Assembly (NCBI RefSeq): GCF_005298075.1
Contig: NZ_SZZH01000006.1
Coordinates: forward strand, 124,001-188,000
DNA from: Nakamurella flava
Lineage (GTDB): Bacteria > Actinomycetota > Actinomycetes > Mycobacteriales > Nakamurellaceae
Reading direction: 5' to 3'
Length of the DNA: 64,000 nucleotides
A program made the translations under genes and the position numbers. Shown one piece after another: positions 1 through 8,875 of this stretch. How positions within the stretch are numbered: the stretch's first letter is position 1; each line of letters begins with the position of its first letter. The notes below the pieces were generated by a model, which did not search any database, was not told where the DNA came from, and worked only from the letters and a program-made list of their open reading frames with translations.

Positions 1-704
1 GCCGTGGCCAGCGATGTCTGCAGCTTCAGTTGGTCCGCGTCCTGCATCACGCCACATGCACCGTTGTCCTCGTCGCCCAGGTGCAGCAGGGCGCAGTCCC
101 GGAAGTACACGACGACGTGACCGCGGCAATGTCCCTGCGACCGGATGACCCGGACCGCCCCGTCAGCGAAGCTCCAGCCCGTGCACCGCTGGGAGCCGAT
201 CGAGAAGCGTTCCAGCGGGAGCGATTCGAAGGTGCGGGTCGTCCGGCCGAACGGCCGCAGCGGCTGGAACAGCGACACCACCGAGTCGGCGATCAGGGCG
301 GGCGGAGCGGGCAGCGGAGCGACGCCGACGACCCGGTCGAACGTCGACGTCCAGTAGCGAGTGGGTTCGGTCATCTGCGCGAGATCGCGGGCCGGCACGT
401 AGTGCTCCACCGTGACGCCGCGGTCGGCGGCCCACTCGTCGGGCAGATCGTTGTTGCCGACGTGATCGACGTGGCCGTGGGTGGTCAGCAGGATCAGCGT
501 GCCCCACGGGCCGACCAGGTCGACCGCGCGGCTCAGTGCCTCCCGGAAGGCGGTCGTGACCCCGGTGTCGACCAGGAACAGGGTGTCCTCGACGCGGTGC
601 AGCAGAGCATTGCCGACGTCGGGTTGACCCTTCTCGAAGTCGAGTTCCTGGCCGGTGACCAGAACGGTGCGGTCGTCGATCCTGATGATGGAGCCCAGTG
701 CCAT
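1..704 (-). CDS. MBL-fold metallo-hydrolase, C-terminus cut by window edge
   Basis: A metallo-beta-lactamase-fold hydrolase that runs off the left edge; 234 codons are visible. The reading frame has the metal-binding motif HGHVDH at about residues 74-79, following a strand with LFLVDTG typical of the fold, and a later GHCRGHVVVYF segment that supplies the next metal histidines; a further aspartate (LHLGDED) fits the bridging metal ligand. The ATG at 704 has an upstream AGGAAG ribosome site. It is divergent from the AfsR-like gene. The substrate cannot be told from the motif: glyoxalase II-like, lactonase-like and other hydrolases share it. Family call is secure, function is not. Confidence 0.8.
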   Translation of the reverse strand, partial: MALGSIIRIDDRTVLVTGQELDFEKGQPDVGNALLHRVEDTLFLVDTGVTTAFREALSRAVDLVGPWGTLILLTTHGHVDHVGNNDLPDEWAADRGVTVEHYVPARDLAQMTEPTRYWTSTFDRVVGVAPLPAPPALIADSVVSLFQPLRPFGRTTRTFESLPLERFSIGSQRCTGWSFADGAVRVIRSQGHCRGHVVVYFRDCALLHLGDEDNGACGVMQDADQLKLQTSLAT

Positions 705-878
705 GTCGGGTGCTCTTCCTGTGGGGTGGGTGGCTGTCCGGGACAGGATCGGTGGCGCTACTTGCACGGCACTCACACCCGTCAGCTGCGCCACGGAAGC
801 GGCGTGCATGTCGCCGGGCACACCCTGCGCTCATGACGACCGAGCGCGACGAACCGGACGATGGGCGAGCGGGTTCGC

Positions 879-884
879 TACCGT
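879..884 (+). promoter_or_regulatory. -10 box of leaderless promoter for AfsR-like gene
   Basis: TACCGT lies exactly six bases before the GTG at 891. The same TANNNT-N6-start layout recurs at six other genes in the window, which favours GTG 891 as the true start and a leaderless transcript. No convincing -35 is seen. Confidence 0.5.
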
Positions 885-890
885 GCGGTC

Positions 891-3665
891 GTGGAGTTCC
901 GGGATCTGGGGCCGGTCACCGTCGAGTTCGACGGCGCCCCGATCCGGCTGTCCGGGGGCCGGGTGATGACCGTGTTGGCGGCCCTGCTGGTGAACGCCGG
1001 CGAATCGGTGTCGCAGGACCGGCTCATCGACGCCGTGTGGGGCGACCGGCTGCCGCAACGGGCCGGCGCCGCGTTGGACACGTTGATCTTCCGTCTGCGG
1101 CAGGTCCTGGAGCCCGACCGGACTCGTCGCAGCGGCTGGCGGGTGGTGGTCACCGAGGGCAACGGTTATCGGTTGCTGGCCCGTGACCAGGATGTGGACT
1201 CCCGTGCCTTCGTCAGGGACTCGGCCGACGCGCATGCCGCTCTGCTCGCCGGGGCGGCCGACCGCGGGCTGCTGCTGGCCGAACGGGCCTTGGCCCGTTG
1301 GCGGGGACCGGCGTACGACGGTCTGCCGGACACGCCGTGGCTCGAACCGGTGCGAGCCCAGCTGGACGACACCCGCGCCGGCACCGGAGAACTGTTGGTG
1401 CAGGCCATGCTCGACCTCGGCCGACCGGAGCAGGCAGTGGCGGCGGTCCAACCACTCGTCCTGCAGCACCCGTTCCGGGAACGCCTGTGGGCCCAACTGG
1501 CCCTGGGGCTGTATCGAGCGGGTCGGCAGGCCGCGGCCCTGGAGACCTTCGCCCGCGCCCGGCGGGTGCTCGACGAGGAGCTCGGGGTGAGCCCCGGTCC
1601 GGACCTCGTCGTGCTGCAGGAGGCGATGCTCGCCCACGCACCCGAACTCCTCGGCCCGTCGTCGGTGCCGGTGACGGTGACGGACCTCCCCGCGGGGCGT
1701 CGACCGTTGTACGGGCGGTCCGCCGACGTGGCCGCGGTCACCGCTCTGCTGGCCCCCGGCCAGGTCGCTTCGATCACCGGACCGGTCGGGGTCGGGAAGA
1801 CCTCGGTGGCGCAGGCCGTCGCCGCCGCCGCCGCGCCGCACCACCGGGACGGGGCACACTTCGTCGACCTCACCCGAGCCACCACCGGCAGCGATGTTGC
1901 GGCCCTCGCCGCCGCGACACTGGAACTACGGGCCGACGGGCCGGACATCACGGGGACGCTGGCCCGTCGCTTGCAGGGCCGGGACATCCTGCTCGTCCTG
2001 GACAACTGCGAGCACGTCCTGGACGCCGTCGCCGCACTCGTCCTGGCGCTTCCGGCGACGACGACGGTTCTGGCCACCGGCCGGGAGTCATTGGAGCTGG
2101 ACCACGAACGGGAATACCGGTTGGCCCCGCTGCCGTCGACGGGTGACTCGGCGGTCCGGATGTTCCTCGACGCGGCGGGCCGTCCCGACGACGAACCCAC
2201 AGACTCGGACAAGCAACGGATCGGGGCCATCTGCGCAGCGCTCGGAGGGCTGCCGTTGGGCATCGAACTGGCCGGCCGGCGGGCCCGGACTTTCGACCTC
2301 GACGAAGTACTGGACAGTGTGCGCGACGATCCGGGCGGTCTGCGCCCCGGTCGCCGCGATCACCGGGCCGGCCGAAGCCTCGCCGACGAGATTTCGACCA
2401 GTGTGGGGCTGTGCGAGCCGGCGGAGCAGGTCATGCACGGACGGCTGTCCACCCTGACCGGGCCGTTCACGCTCGCGGCCGCACGGGCGGTGTCAGGATC
2501 GACGGCAGCCGAACAGGGTCAGGTGATGGATCTGCTCGCCGGGTTGACCCGTCGATCACTGCTCGTCGTCGAACCCCGGAAAACCGGGGTCCCCACCCAG
2601 TTCCGGCAGTTGATACCGATCCGGCACCATGCGGCGCAGACTCTCGCGGCCAGTGACGACGACGCGGCCGCGCGGCGCCGTCACTGGGTTCGCGACCTGG
2701 CGTCGGCCGTTCCGCAACGCGGGCGGCCCGGCCAGCGCACCGCCTACGACCGACTCGAAGCCGACGTGTCCACGATCTCGGCGACGATCCAGGAGCTGCT
2801 GACCGATCCCGACCCGACCACCGCGGTCCGGGTCGTCACCGAGTTGGTCGGCTGGGCCTACGACCGCAACCGGCTGCAACTGGCCAGGGGCTGGCTCACC
2901 ACCGCCGTGGCCAGACCCGATCTGGACCCGCTCGCCCGGGCCCTCGCCGAGGCCACGCTCGGCTCTCTGTTGGAGATCGCCCGGGAGACGGCGGCGGCTC
3001 ACGCGCTGTTCGAACGCAGCCTGCCACTGCTGGTGGAGTCCGGTGATCCGGCTGCGGTCGGTGTCCTGGTGGACATCGCCACCACGGCCTGGGTGGGCGA
3101 TGACTGGGCCTACGGCGCCGAGATCGCCTCAGTGGCCCGGGATCGGGCCACGGCGATCGACCAGCCGTACGAACGGCTCATCGCCGAATCGACCTTGACC
3201 GCCGCCCGCCTCTTCACCGGGCCACCGCACGATGCGCTCCTCGCCGCCGAAGAACTGCTGGCCCAACCCGACACCCAGCAGAACGGCAGGGCGATGCTCA
3301 TGCTGTGCGCGACCGCTGGCGTGGCCGCGGTCTTCGCGGGTCGGCCGGAGAACGGACTGCGCTGGACCGAGGAATCCCTCCGGGTCGCCCAGGACCTCGG
3401 CGTCCGCAACATGGGCGAGACCCTCGAGCAGCGCGGCAACCATCTCGCCGCCGCCGGCCGGCCGATCGATGCCCTGCGCTGCTTCGCCGCCGCCGCGACC
3501 CAGTACGACCGGGGCGGGATGAGCTGGCCCCGGCATGAGGGGACGGCCACGACCGTCGACGTCCTGCGGGCCGCCGTACCGGCCGAGGAGTTCGAGCGCA
3601 CGTGGGCCAGCGGAGCCAGGATCATCGCCGCCGGCGACGGGGTACAGCTCGCCGACTGGATCTGA
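891..3665 (+). CDS. AfsR/SARP-family transcriptional regulator with NTPase and TPR-like region
   Basis: A large SARP-type regulator of about 924 residues. It begins with an OmpR-like winged-helix domain (LGPVTVEFDGAPIRLSGGR...), followed by a bacterial transcriptional activator (BTAD) helical domain to about residue 240 ending near the LDEELGVSPGP motif typical of SARPs. A P-loop (GPVGVGKTS) near residue 300 and a Walker B-like LLVLDNCEHVL form an AfsR/NB-ARC-type STAND ATPase, and the last third is a helical repeat (TPR-like) sensor. An ATG at 861 would add ten residues, but GTG 891 starts where family members begin and has a -10 box six bases upstream. Such proteins usually switch secondary metabolism or stress genes; the target here is unknown. 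Divergent from the MBL hydrolase, which is a possible target. Confidence 0.85.
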   Translation: MEFRDLGPVTVEFDGAPIRLSGGRVMTVLAALLVNAGESVSQDRLIDAVWGDRLPQRAGAALDTLIFRLRQVLEPDRTRRSGWRVVVTEGNGYRLLARDQDVDSRAFVRDSADAHAALLAGAADRGLLLAERALARWRGPAYDGLPDTPWLEPVRAQLDDTRAGTGELLVQAMLDLGRPEQAVAAVQPLVLQHPFRERLWAQLALGLYRAGRQAAALETFARARRVLDEELGVSPGPDLVVLQEAMLAHAPELLGPSSVPVTVTDLPAGRRPLYGRSADVAAVTALLAPGQVASITGPVGVGKTSVAQAVAAAAAPHHRDGAHFVDLTRATTGSDVAALAAATLELRADGPDITGTLARRLQGRDILLVLDNCEHVLDAVAALVLALPATTTVLATGRESLELDHEREYRLAPLPSTGDSAVRMFLDAAGRPDDEPTDSDKQRIGAICAALGGLPLGIELAGRRARTFDLDEVLDSVRDDPGGLRPGRRDHRAGRSLADEISTSVGLCEPAEQVMHGRLSTLTGPFTLAAARAVSGSTAAEQGQVMDLLAGLTRRSLLVVEPRKTGVPTQFRQLIPIRHHAAQTLAASDDDAAARRRHWVRDLASAVPQRGRPGQRTAYDRLEADVSTISATIQELLTDPDPTTAVRVVTELVGWAYDRNRLQLARGWLTTAVARPDLDPLARALAEATLGSLLEIARETAAAHALFERSLPLLVESGDPAAVGVLVDIATTAWVGDDWAYGAEIASVARDRATAIDQPYERLIAESTLTAARLFTGPPHDALLAAEELLAQPDTQQNGRAMLMLCATAGVAAVFAGRPENGLRWTEESLRVAQDLGVRNMGETLEQRGNHLAAAGRPIDALRCFAAAATQYDRGGMSWPRHEGTATTVDVLRAAVPAEEFERTWASGARIIAAGDGVQLADWI

Positions 3666-3694
3666 GACACCGCCCCGGAATCCCCCAGAGCCAC

Positions 3695-4642
3695 TCAGCT
3701 GCCGGCGGGCCGATCGGACTGCCGGATCTCCTCCTCGGCGGTGGCCTGGATGAGTGCCAGCAGCTCCGGGTCGAGGCCGGGCGAGAACTCCTCGCGGCGT
3801 TCCGGGGCGATGGTGATGGGCTCGCCACCGGAGGGCATGAACTCGGTGGTCAGCTCGGTGCCGTCGTTGGACGGTGAGGCGCCCCGGTAGAGCTTGTCGG
3901 CCTCGGACTTGTTGTCGGCGCTGAACGTGTACTGGATGCTCTGCAGGCCCTGGTCCACGAGCTTCTTGACCTCGGGGAAAGCCTCGGCGTTGGTCTTGGG
4001 GATCGGCAGCACCTTGCCCCAGTTGACGCCCAGGCTCTCCAGCGCCTTGGCGAAGGCGTTCTCGTGGGCCTGGTCCCGGACGATCAGGTAGGCAATCGTC
4101 GACCGGGCCGCCTTGTTGTCGGTCATCTCGTAGATCCGGCACTTCTGCAGCCGGCCGGTCGACTCCAGCATCAGGTTGTAGAGCAGGTCCAGCACCAGGT
4201 TGCCGCTGTTGTAGACGTAGGACCCCGACCAGGGATTGCCGGCCGCATCGACCGGCAGGGCGCCCTGCGCGCCGACGAGGAAGTGGTGGATGTTGCCGGT
4301 GTCCTTGGCGATGGTCAGCGGCGTCGCCCCCTTGGCGCCGGGGGCGTCGACCGGGTCGGTCTTCTTGCCGCTGTACCCGGGGGCGCCGTCGAGCAGCCGG
4401 GCGATGGTGGTGCCGATCAGCTCGACGTGGCTGATCTCCTCGGTGCCCACGCCCTGCAGCAAGTCCTTGTAGGGCTTGGCGGCGGCGTCACCACGGAAGT
4501 TCATACTCTGGAACAGGTACTGCATCATCGTGCGCATCTCGCCGAACTGACCGCCCAGGCCCTCCTGCAGCGCATTGGCCGCGGCGGGATCCGGCTCGTC
4601 GTTGGCGATTTCGTTGATCAACAGCTCGGTGTGCAGGTACAT
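3695..4642 (-). CDS. Manganese catalase
   Basis: A dimanganese catalase of about 315 residues that would decompose H2O2 in the cytosol. The four-helix-bundle ligand motifs are visible: an early glutamate in the MYLHTELLINEI helix, the E-x2-H motif in GTEEISHVELIGTTIA, and a second pair in VRDQAHENAFAKALE. The C-terminal extension (FMPSGGEPITIAPERREEFS) is typical of the Mn-catalase family. ATG 4642 is preferred over GTG 4648 because GGAG sits five bases ahead of it and because homologues begin at MYLH/MFLH. A TetR-type gene lies upstream on the same strand and could be its regulator. Together with katG it gives the region two unrelated H2O2-removing enzymes. Confidence 0.92.
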   Translation of the reverse strand: MYLHTELLINEIANDEPDPAAANALQEGLGGQFGEMRTMMQYLFQSMNFRGDAAAKPYKDLLQGVGTEEISHVELIGTTIARLLDGAPGYSGKKTDPVDAPGAKGATPLTIAKDTGNIHHFLVGAQGALPVDAAGNPWSGSYVYNSGNLVLDLLYNLMLESTGRLQKCRIYEMTDNKAARSTIAYLIVRDQAHENAFAKALESLGVNWGKVLPIPKTNAEAFPEVKKLVDQGLQSIQYTFSADNKSEADKLYRGASPSNDGTELTTEFMPSGGEPITIAPERREEFSPGLDPELLALIQATAEEEIRQSDRPAGS

Positions 4643-4667
4643 GGACACTCCATCCTGCGGACCCGAC

Positions 4668-4690
4668 GCCCCGGAACCAGTTTCCGGGGC
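4668..4690 (-). promoter_or_regulatory. Inverted repeat in the 5' region of the Mn-catalase gene
   Basis: GCCCCGGAA and TTCCGGGGC form a perfect 9-bp inverted repeat with a 5-base centre, 26 bases ahead of the Mn-catalase start. It could be an operator or an RNA hairpin in the leader. The size and symmetry fit a TetR-type operator, but nothing ties it to the upstream TetR gene beyond proximity. Confidence 0.4.
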
Positions 4691-4827
4691 GACCGCGATG
4701 CCGGTCCGTGGGCGAACTACACGACCGACAACCGTGGCGCACGGCGTCCGATGGGTGTTGGGGTTCCCGGCGGTTGCCGGTTGACACGCGGTCCTGGCCG
4801 GCGGCCATCGAGCGACGCACCGGAACG

Positions 4828-5574
4828 TCAGCGCTTGCCCAGATTCTCGAGGTGGTCGGTCAGGACCTCCAGCGACTCGGCGAAGATCTCCGCGGACCGG
4901 TCCCGCGAGAGCAGAGGCTGCAGCTGTCGGAGCCGGGGGTAGCTGTCCAGCCCATCGGGGGGCGAGGGCTGGTCGACGTCAGCCTGCTCGACCGGGCTGA
5001 TGTCGACCCCCTTGTTGGCCACCTCCAGCAGCAGGTTGCCCAGCAGAAAACTCGAGAACGCCTGGTAGGCCGCCACTGCCGCGCCATCGGAGAACCCGCA
5101 GCGGTGCAACGTCTCCAGGAACGACTCCATCCACCGCAGGCTGCGCAGCGGAGGCCGCACCCAGGGGGCCTCCGGCGGACGGGTGCAGACCAGCGGGAAG
5201 ACCTCCGGATGGGCCAGCGCGATGCGCCGCACCCCGTGCGCGAGCCGGTACAGGTACTCCTGCCACTCGGTCGAGTGCAGGTGCACCTCGGGATCGGCGT
5301 ACAGCTCGTCGATCACCGCCTCCACCACGGCGTCCAGCAGTTGCTCACGGCCCCGGATGTGGTGGTAGATCGCCATCGCCTCGACGTCGAGGTACTCGCC
5401 GAGCCGTCGCATGGTGAGCGCCTTGAGGCCGAATTCGTCGATCAGCGACACCGCGCCCCCGACGATCTTCCGGCGGTCCAGACCCTGCCGGCCACTACCC
5501 GGCGCCGCCGTCGGTATCGCATCGGACGCCACGGCACTCCCTGCTCGATTCTCGGCTACCGGTATTCCGTTCAC
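4828..5574 (-). CDS. TetR-family transcriptional regulator
   Basis: A 248-residue regulator with an N-terminal TetR helix-turn-helix: DRRKIVGGAVSLIDEFG, LTMRRLGEYLDVEAMAIYHH and GREQLLDAVVEAV are the three DNA-binding helices. The C-terminal half is the TetR_C (tetracycline-repressor-like) ligand domain (HPEVFPLVCTRPPEAPW..., ending ...LTDHLENLGKR). The start is placed at GTG 5574 because a TACGAT box lies exactly six bases upstream, the leaderless layout used elsewhere in the window; an upstream start at 5619 would add an Arg-rich 15-residue tail. It is followed by the Mn-catalase gene on the same strand, so autoregulation and catalase control are plausible but unproven. Confidence 0.85.
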   Translation of the reverse strand: MNGIPVAENRAGSAVASDAIPTAAPGSGRQGLDRRKIVGGAVSLIDEFGLKALTMRRLGEYLDVEAMAIYHHIRGREQLLDAVVEAVIDELYADPEVHLHSTEWQEYLYRLAHGVRRIALAHPEVFPLVCTRPPEAPWVRPPLRSLRWMESFLETLHRCGFSDGAAVAAYQAFSSFLLGNLLLEVANKGVDISPVEQADVDQPSPPDGLDSYPRLRQLQPLLSRDRSAEIFAESLEVLTDHLENLGKR

Positions 5575-5580
5575 ATTTCG

Positions 5581-5586
5581 ATCGTA
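5581..5586 (-). promoter_or_regulatory. -10 box of leaderless tetR promoter
   Basis: On the minus strand this reads TACGAT, six bases before GTG 5574. Same spacing as at six other genes in the window. Confidence 0.55.
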
Positions 5587-5621
5587 TCGGCATCGACGCC
5601 GTCGAGCGACCGACCTCACGG

Positions 5622-5646
5622 GTTTGGGAAAGAAATACCAGGGTAG
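5622..5646 (+). promoter_or_regulatory. SigF/SigB-like stress promoter
   Basis: GTTT at 5622-5625, fifteen bases, then GGGTAG at 5641-5646 matches the actinobacterial SigF/SigB consensus (GTTT-N14-16-GGGTA). It points rightward to the cluster of a small channel-like membrane protein and YsnF-type stress proteins starting at 5780. The consensus is established for mycobacterial and streptomycete sigma factors of this group; its use here is inferred. Confidence 0.6.
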
Positions 5647-5779
5647 CGCTGGACCGAACGGGCGACCTGGCGCCTATACGTTGTAAAAGGAACTCCACTC
5701 GTGGTTGCCTTACGTCGTAAAACTGTTGTTCGGAGGCGTTGACCTCCACATTTCCTCAACGTCTCCTGGAGCGTCCTGC

Positions 5780-6553
5780 ATGCAAGAATCCCTGATGGCC
5801 GGGCTGACCGCCGTCGTCACGTTCGTTCCGAAACTGCTGGCGTTCCTGGCCATCGTCATCATCGGCCTGCTCATCGCGAAGGCGATCGCCAAGGCCGTGA
5901 GTAAGCTGCTGGAACGGGTCGGTTTCGACCGGGCCGTCGAGCGGGGCGGCATCAAGAAGGCGCTGGAGAACAGCAAGTTCGACGCCAGCGACATCGTGGC
6001 GAAGATCCTGTACTACGCGTTGGTGCTGTTCGTCCTGCAGTTGGCGTTCGGGGTCTTCGGGCCCAACCCGATCAGTGACCTGCTCACCACGATCATCGCC
6101 TTCCTGCCGGCGCTGGTCGTCGCCATCGTCATCATCGTCATCGCCGCGGCCATCGCCGCCGCGGTGAAGACCCTGATCCAGGGCACCCTGGGCGGTCTCT
6201 CGTACGGCAAGGTGCTGGCCAACGCCGCCAGCATCTTCATCCTGTTCCTGGGTGTCGTCGCCGCCCTGAACCAGATCGGCGTGGCGACCTCGGTGACCAC
6301 GCCGGTGTTGATCACCGTGCTGGCGATCGTCGGTGGCGTCATCGTCGTCGGCGCCGGCGGCGGCTTGATCAAGCCGATGCAGGCCCGCTGGGAGACGTAC
6401 CTGTCCAAGGCCGAGGAAGAGGCCCCCAAGATCCGGCAGCACGCTGCGGCCGCCCCGTCGGCCAAGGAGATCGCGGCCGACAAGGCCGCTCAGGCCAAGG
6501 CGCAGATGGCCAACAGCCACACCGAGGCCTCGGCCGTTCGCCGCGGTCACTGA
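5780..6553 (+). CDS. Small mechanosensitive-channel-like membrane protein (conserved TM helix family)
   Basis: A 257-residue integral membrane protein with about five hydrophobic helices (near residues 12-35, 75-98, 105-130, 150-170 and 175-200). The first helix, LAFLAIVIIGLLIAKAI followed by AKAVSKLLERVGFD, is the conserved TM helix segment of mechanosensitive-ion-channel-like proteins, and the segment repeats in the middle. There is no MscS beta-domain; instead the C-terminus is an Ala/Lys-rich cytoplasmic tail. ATG 5780 is used because GGAG lies nine bases upstream. It stands behind a SigF/SigB-like promoter and ahead of YsnF-like genes, so an osmotic or envelope stress role is likely; channel activity is not shown. 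Confidence 0.75.
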   Translation: MQESLMAGLTAVVTFVPKLLAFLAIVIIGLLIAKAIAKAVSKLLERVGFDRAVERGGIKKALENSKFDASDIVAKILYYALVLFVLQLAFGVFGPNPISDLLTTIIAFLPALVVAIVIIVIAAAIAAAVKTLIQGTLGGLSYGKVLANAASIFILFLGVVAALNQIGVATSVTTPVLITVLAIVGGVIVVGAGGGLIKPMQARWETYLSKAEEEAPKIRQHAAAAPSAKEIAADKAAQAKAQMANSHTEASAVRRGH

Positions 6554-6566
6554 TCCGGCGGTCCGC

Positions 6567-6585
6567 CACCCCGACGTCCGGGGTG
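6567..6585 (+). terminator. Short hairpin after the channel-like gene
   Basis: CACCCCG and CGGGGTG pair over a five-base loop 14 bases past the stop codon. There is no T run, so it is either a weak factor-independent terminator or a processing hairpin. Confidence 0.4.
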
Positions 6586-6667
6586 CCTGCGGCGGGCCCC
6601 CACCGTGCACGACATCCACCGCCGGGCCGATCGGCCCTGCGTCATCTCCCTTCAGGAGGACTTCGCC

Positions 6668-7603
6668 ATGATTTCCAGTAATTCAGCCGGCCTGCTCATG
6701 GACAGCGGCGAGATCGTCGGCACCGACGGCAGCTCCATCGGCAAGGTCGGTCAGGTCTACCTCGACAACGAGACCGGCGCGCTGACCTGGGTCACCGTCA
6801 AGACCGGTTGGTTCGGCAGCAACGAGTCCTTCGTGCCGCTGGACGACGCCACCCTCGACGGCTCCACCGTCACCGTGCCCTACGACAAGGCCAAGGTGAA
6901 GGACGCCCCGCACCACGCGGTGGACGCCGAGCTGTCCCCCGACGAGGAGCAGGACCTCTACGCCTACTACGGTCTCGCCGCCTCCGGTGGCGCCGCCGAC
7001 GCGCAGTACGGCACCGCGAGCACGGGTGACCTGGTCACCGAGGCCGCCGTCGCCGACACCGCGGCTTCCGACAGTGCTGTGTCCGACACCGCCGTCTCCG
7101 ACACCGCTGTCGCCCCGGTGGCGAACGGTTCCGGCGACGGGTACATCACCCGCTCCGAGGAGCAGCTCCGCGTGGGCACCCGACAGGTCGAGACCGGTCG
7201 GGCCCGCCTGAAGAAGTTCGTCGTCACCGAGCAGCAGACGGTCACCGTCCCGGTCTCGCACGACGAGGTCACCCTGGTCCGCGAGCCCATCGCCGAGGGC
7301 GCCGTCACCGACGCCGTCATCGGCGACGACGTGATCGAGGTCGTCCTGACCGAGGATCAGGTCGTCGTGGACAAGCAGGCCGTCGCGGTGGAGAAGATCA
7401 AGCTCGACACCGAGACCGTGACCGAGCAGCAGCAGGTCACCGAGGCCGTCCGCAAGGAGCAGGTCGAGCTCGACACCGACGGGGTGACCGCCGCCGGCAC
7501 CACCGGTGTCCGGTCGGACGCCGCTGACCACTCCGACGCCGCGTCGAGCCTGACCGACAAGGCCAAGGGCCTGGCCGACAAGGCGAAGAACGCCGTCAAG
7601 TAG
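6668..7603 (+). CDS. PRC-barrel and DUF2382 (YsnF-type) stress protein
   Basis: A 311-residue acidic, probably cytosolic protein. Residues about 8-85 are a PRC-barrel domain (GEIVGTDGSSIGKVGQVYLD...TGALTWVTVKTG). A low-complexity linker near residues 128-155 repeats the A-V-S-D-T unit. Residues about 160-270 are DUF2382, with the paired signature SEEQLRVGTRQVETGRARL, FVVTEQQTVTVPVSHDEV and LTEDQVVVDKQAVAVEKI. It ends in a Lys/Ala-rich helix (TDKAKGLADKAKNAVK) like those of desiccation and stress proteins. ATG 6668 has a strong AGGAGG site. YsnF-type proteins are general-stress proteins of unknown biochemistry. A second DUF2382 gene lies 800 bp downstream. Confidence 0.85.
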   Translation: MISSNSAGLLMDSGEIVGTDGSSIGKVGQVYLDNETGALTWVTVKTGWFGSNESFVPLDDATLDGSTVTVPYDKAKVKDAPHHAVDAELSPDEEQDLYAYYGLAASGGAADAQYGTASTGDLVTEAAVADTAASDSAVSDTAVSDTAVAPVANGSGDGYITRSEEQLRVGTRQVETGRARLKKFVVTEQQTVTVPVSHDEVTLVREPIAEGAVTDAVIGDDVIEVVLTEDQVVVDKQAVAVEKIKLDTETVTEQQQVTEAVRKEQVELDTDGVTAAGTTGVRSDAADHSDAASSLTDKAKGLADKAKNAVK

Positions 7604-7616
7604 TCAGCACCAGCGG

Positions 7617-7659
7617 AGCGGGTGCGCAGCCGGGTCACCCCGTCGGCTGTGCACCCGCT
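7617..7659 (+). terminator. Terminator after the PRC/DUF2382 gene
   Basis: AGCGGGTGC pairs with GCACCCGCT, with an inner CAGCCG/CGGCTG stem, followed by CTCTT. It separates the first stress gene from the three-gene unit at 7722. Confidence 0.75.
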
Positions 7660-7721
7660 CTCTTCATTCCGCCACACGCGGGCCCGACCCGGCCCGGACC
7701 CACCCTTTTCAGGAGATCCCC

Positions 7722-8405
7722 ATGACCCCGATCAATTCAGATCCCGCCCGTTCCGACTCGGCGAACGCGACGCTCGGCGACGCGGACGCCGTCGGCGCCC
7801 GCCCCTACCAGCACGTGGCCGCCGACCTCGGCGTCGACCGTCAGGCCGTGCAGGCCCGGGAGGAAGAACGCTTCGGCGGCATCAAGTTCGGGTCGGCCTT
7901 CTTCGGCTGGCTGACCGCTGCCGGGGTCGCCGCCCTGCTGATGTCCCTGCTCGCGGCCACCGGCGTCGCCCTGAGTCTGGCCAGTGACACCAGCACCGGC
8001 GACATCACCAGCCAGGCCACCGAGGCCACCGGCGCGGCCCGCACCGTCGGCCTGGTCGGCGGGATCGCCCTGCTGGTGGTGCTGTTCATCGCCTACTTCT
8101 GTGGTGGATACGTCGCCGGTCGGATGGCCCGCTTCAACGGCACCAAGCAGGGCCTGGCCGTCTGGATCTGGGGCATCGTCGTCGCCGTCGTCGTCGCCAT
8201 CCTGGTCGCCGTCTTCGGGGCCAAGTACAACGTGCTGTCCAACCTGAACCTCCCCCGCATCCCCGTGGACGAGGGCAGTGTCACCACTGCCGGGATCATC
8301 GCCATCGTCGCCATCGTCGTCGTCACCCTGGGCGCCGCACTGCTCGGTGGCAAGGCCGGCATGCACTTCCACCGCAAGGTCGACAAGGCCGGACTCGGTG
8401 CCTGA
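7722..8405 (+). CDS. Four-helix membrane protein of unknown function
   Basis: A 227-residue protein with a hydrophilic N-terminus (about 50 residues) and four strongly hydrophobic helices near residues 54-85, 108-130, 143-165 and 188-210. Small-residue-rich helices with YFCGGYVAGRMARFNG resemble YrzE/TIGR04086-like membrane proteins of unknown role. The start has an AGGAG site (CAGGAGATCCCC before the ATG). It heads a tight three-gene unit; the next gene starts inside its last codons. Its partners are a DUF2382 stress protein and a small soluble protein, so an envelope stress role is likely; no function is assigned. Confidence 0.7.
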   Translation: MTPINSDPARSDSANATLGDADAVGARPYQHVAADLGVDRQAVQAREEERFGGIKFGSAFFGWLTAAGVAALLMSLLAATGVALSLASDTSTGDITSQATEATGAARTVGLVGGIALLVVLFIAYFCGGYVAGRMARFNGTKQGLAVWIWGIVVAVVVAILVAVFGAKYNVLSNLNLPRIPVDEGSVTTAGIIAIVAIVVVTLGAALLGGKAGMHFHRKVDKAGLGA

Positions 8406-8874
8406 CCCTGCCCTGCCGGGCGTCGCCGATCGGGCGGCGCCCGTCGCCCCCGATGGCGCACCCACACCGTTCGCCGAACGGCGGGACATCGTGCGGTCCG
8501 AGGAACGGCTCGCCGTCACCACCGTGCGCGTGCCGACCCGGCGGGTGCGGCTCGAGAAGTACGTCGTCACCGAGACCCGCACGATCACGGTCCGGGTGTC
8601 CCACGAGGAGGTCCGGCTCGTCGACGTCGATCCGGCCGACGATCCGGCCGAGTTGGCCGTCAGCGGTTCGGACGCCGATCGGTGGGTGACCCTCAGCGAG
8701 GAACGCCCGGTAGTCACGATGCAGGTCGTCCCGGTCGAACGGGTGCGGCTGGCCGTGACCTCGGTGGTCGAGAACCGCGACGTCACCGGCGAGGTCCGTC
8801 GCGAACGCATCGCCTTCGACCCCGGGTTCGAGCACCCGGTCCCGACCGCACCATCCACCACTGCGAAGGACTGA
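8398..8874 (+). CDS. DUF2382 (YsnF-type) stress protein, second copy
   Basis: A 158-residue protein consisting almost entirely of DUF2382: SEERLAVTTVRVPTRRVRL, YVVTETRTITVRVSHEEV and LSEERPVVTMQVVPVERV give the same repeated strand pattern as the protein at 6668, but there is no PRC-barrel. GTG 8398 overlaps the preceding stop by eight bases, so translation is probably coupled; a GTG start is the only early in-frame choice. It is a compact paralogue of the upstream DUF2382 protein, probably responding to the same stress. Confidence 0.75.
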   Translation: MPDPALPGVADRAAPVAPDGAPTPFAERRDIVRSEERLAVTTVRVPTRRVRLEKYVVTETRTITVRVSHEEVRLVDVDPADDPAELAVSGSDADRWVTLSEERPVVTMQVVPVERVRLAVTSVVENRDVTGEVRRERIAFDPGFEHPVPTAPSTTAKD

Positions 8875-8875
8875 G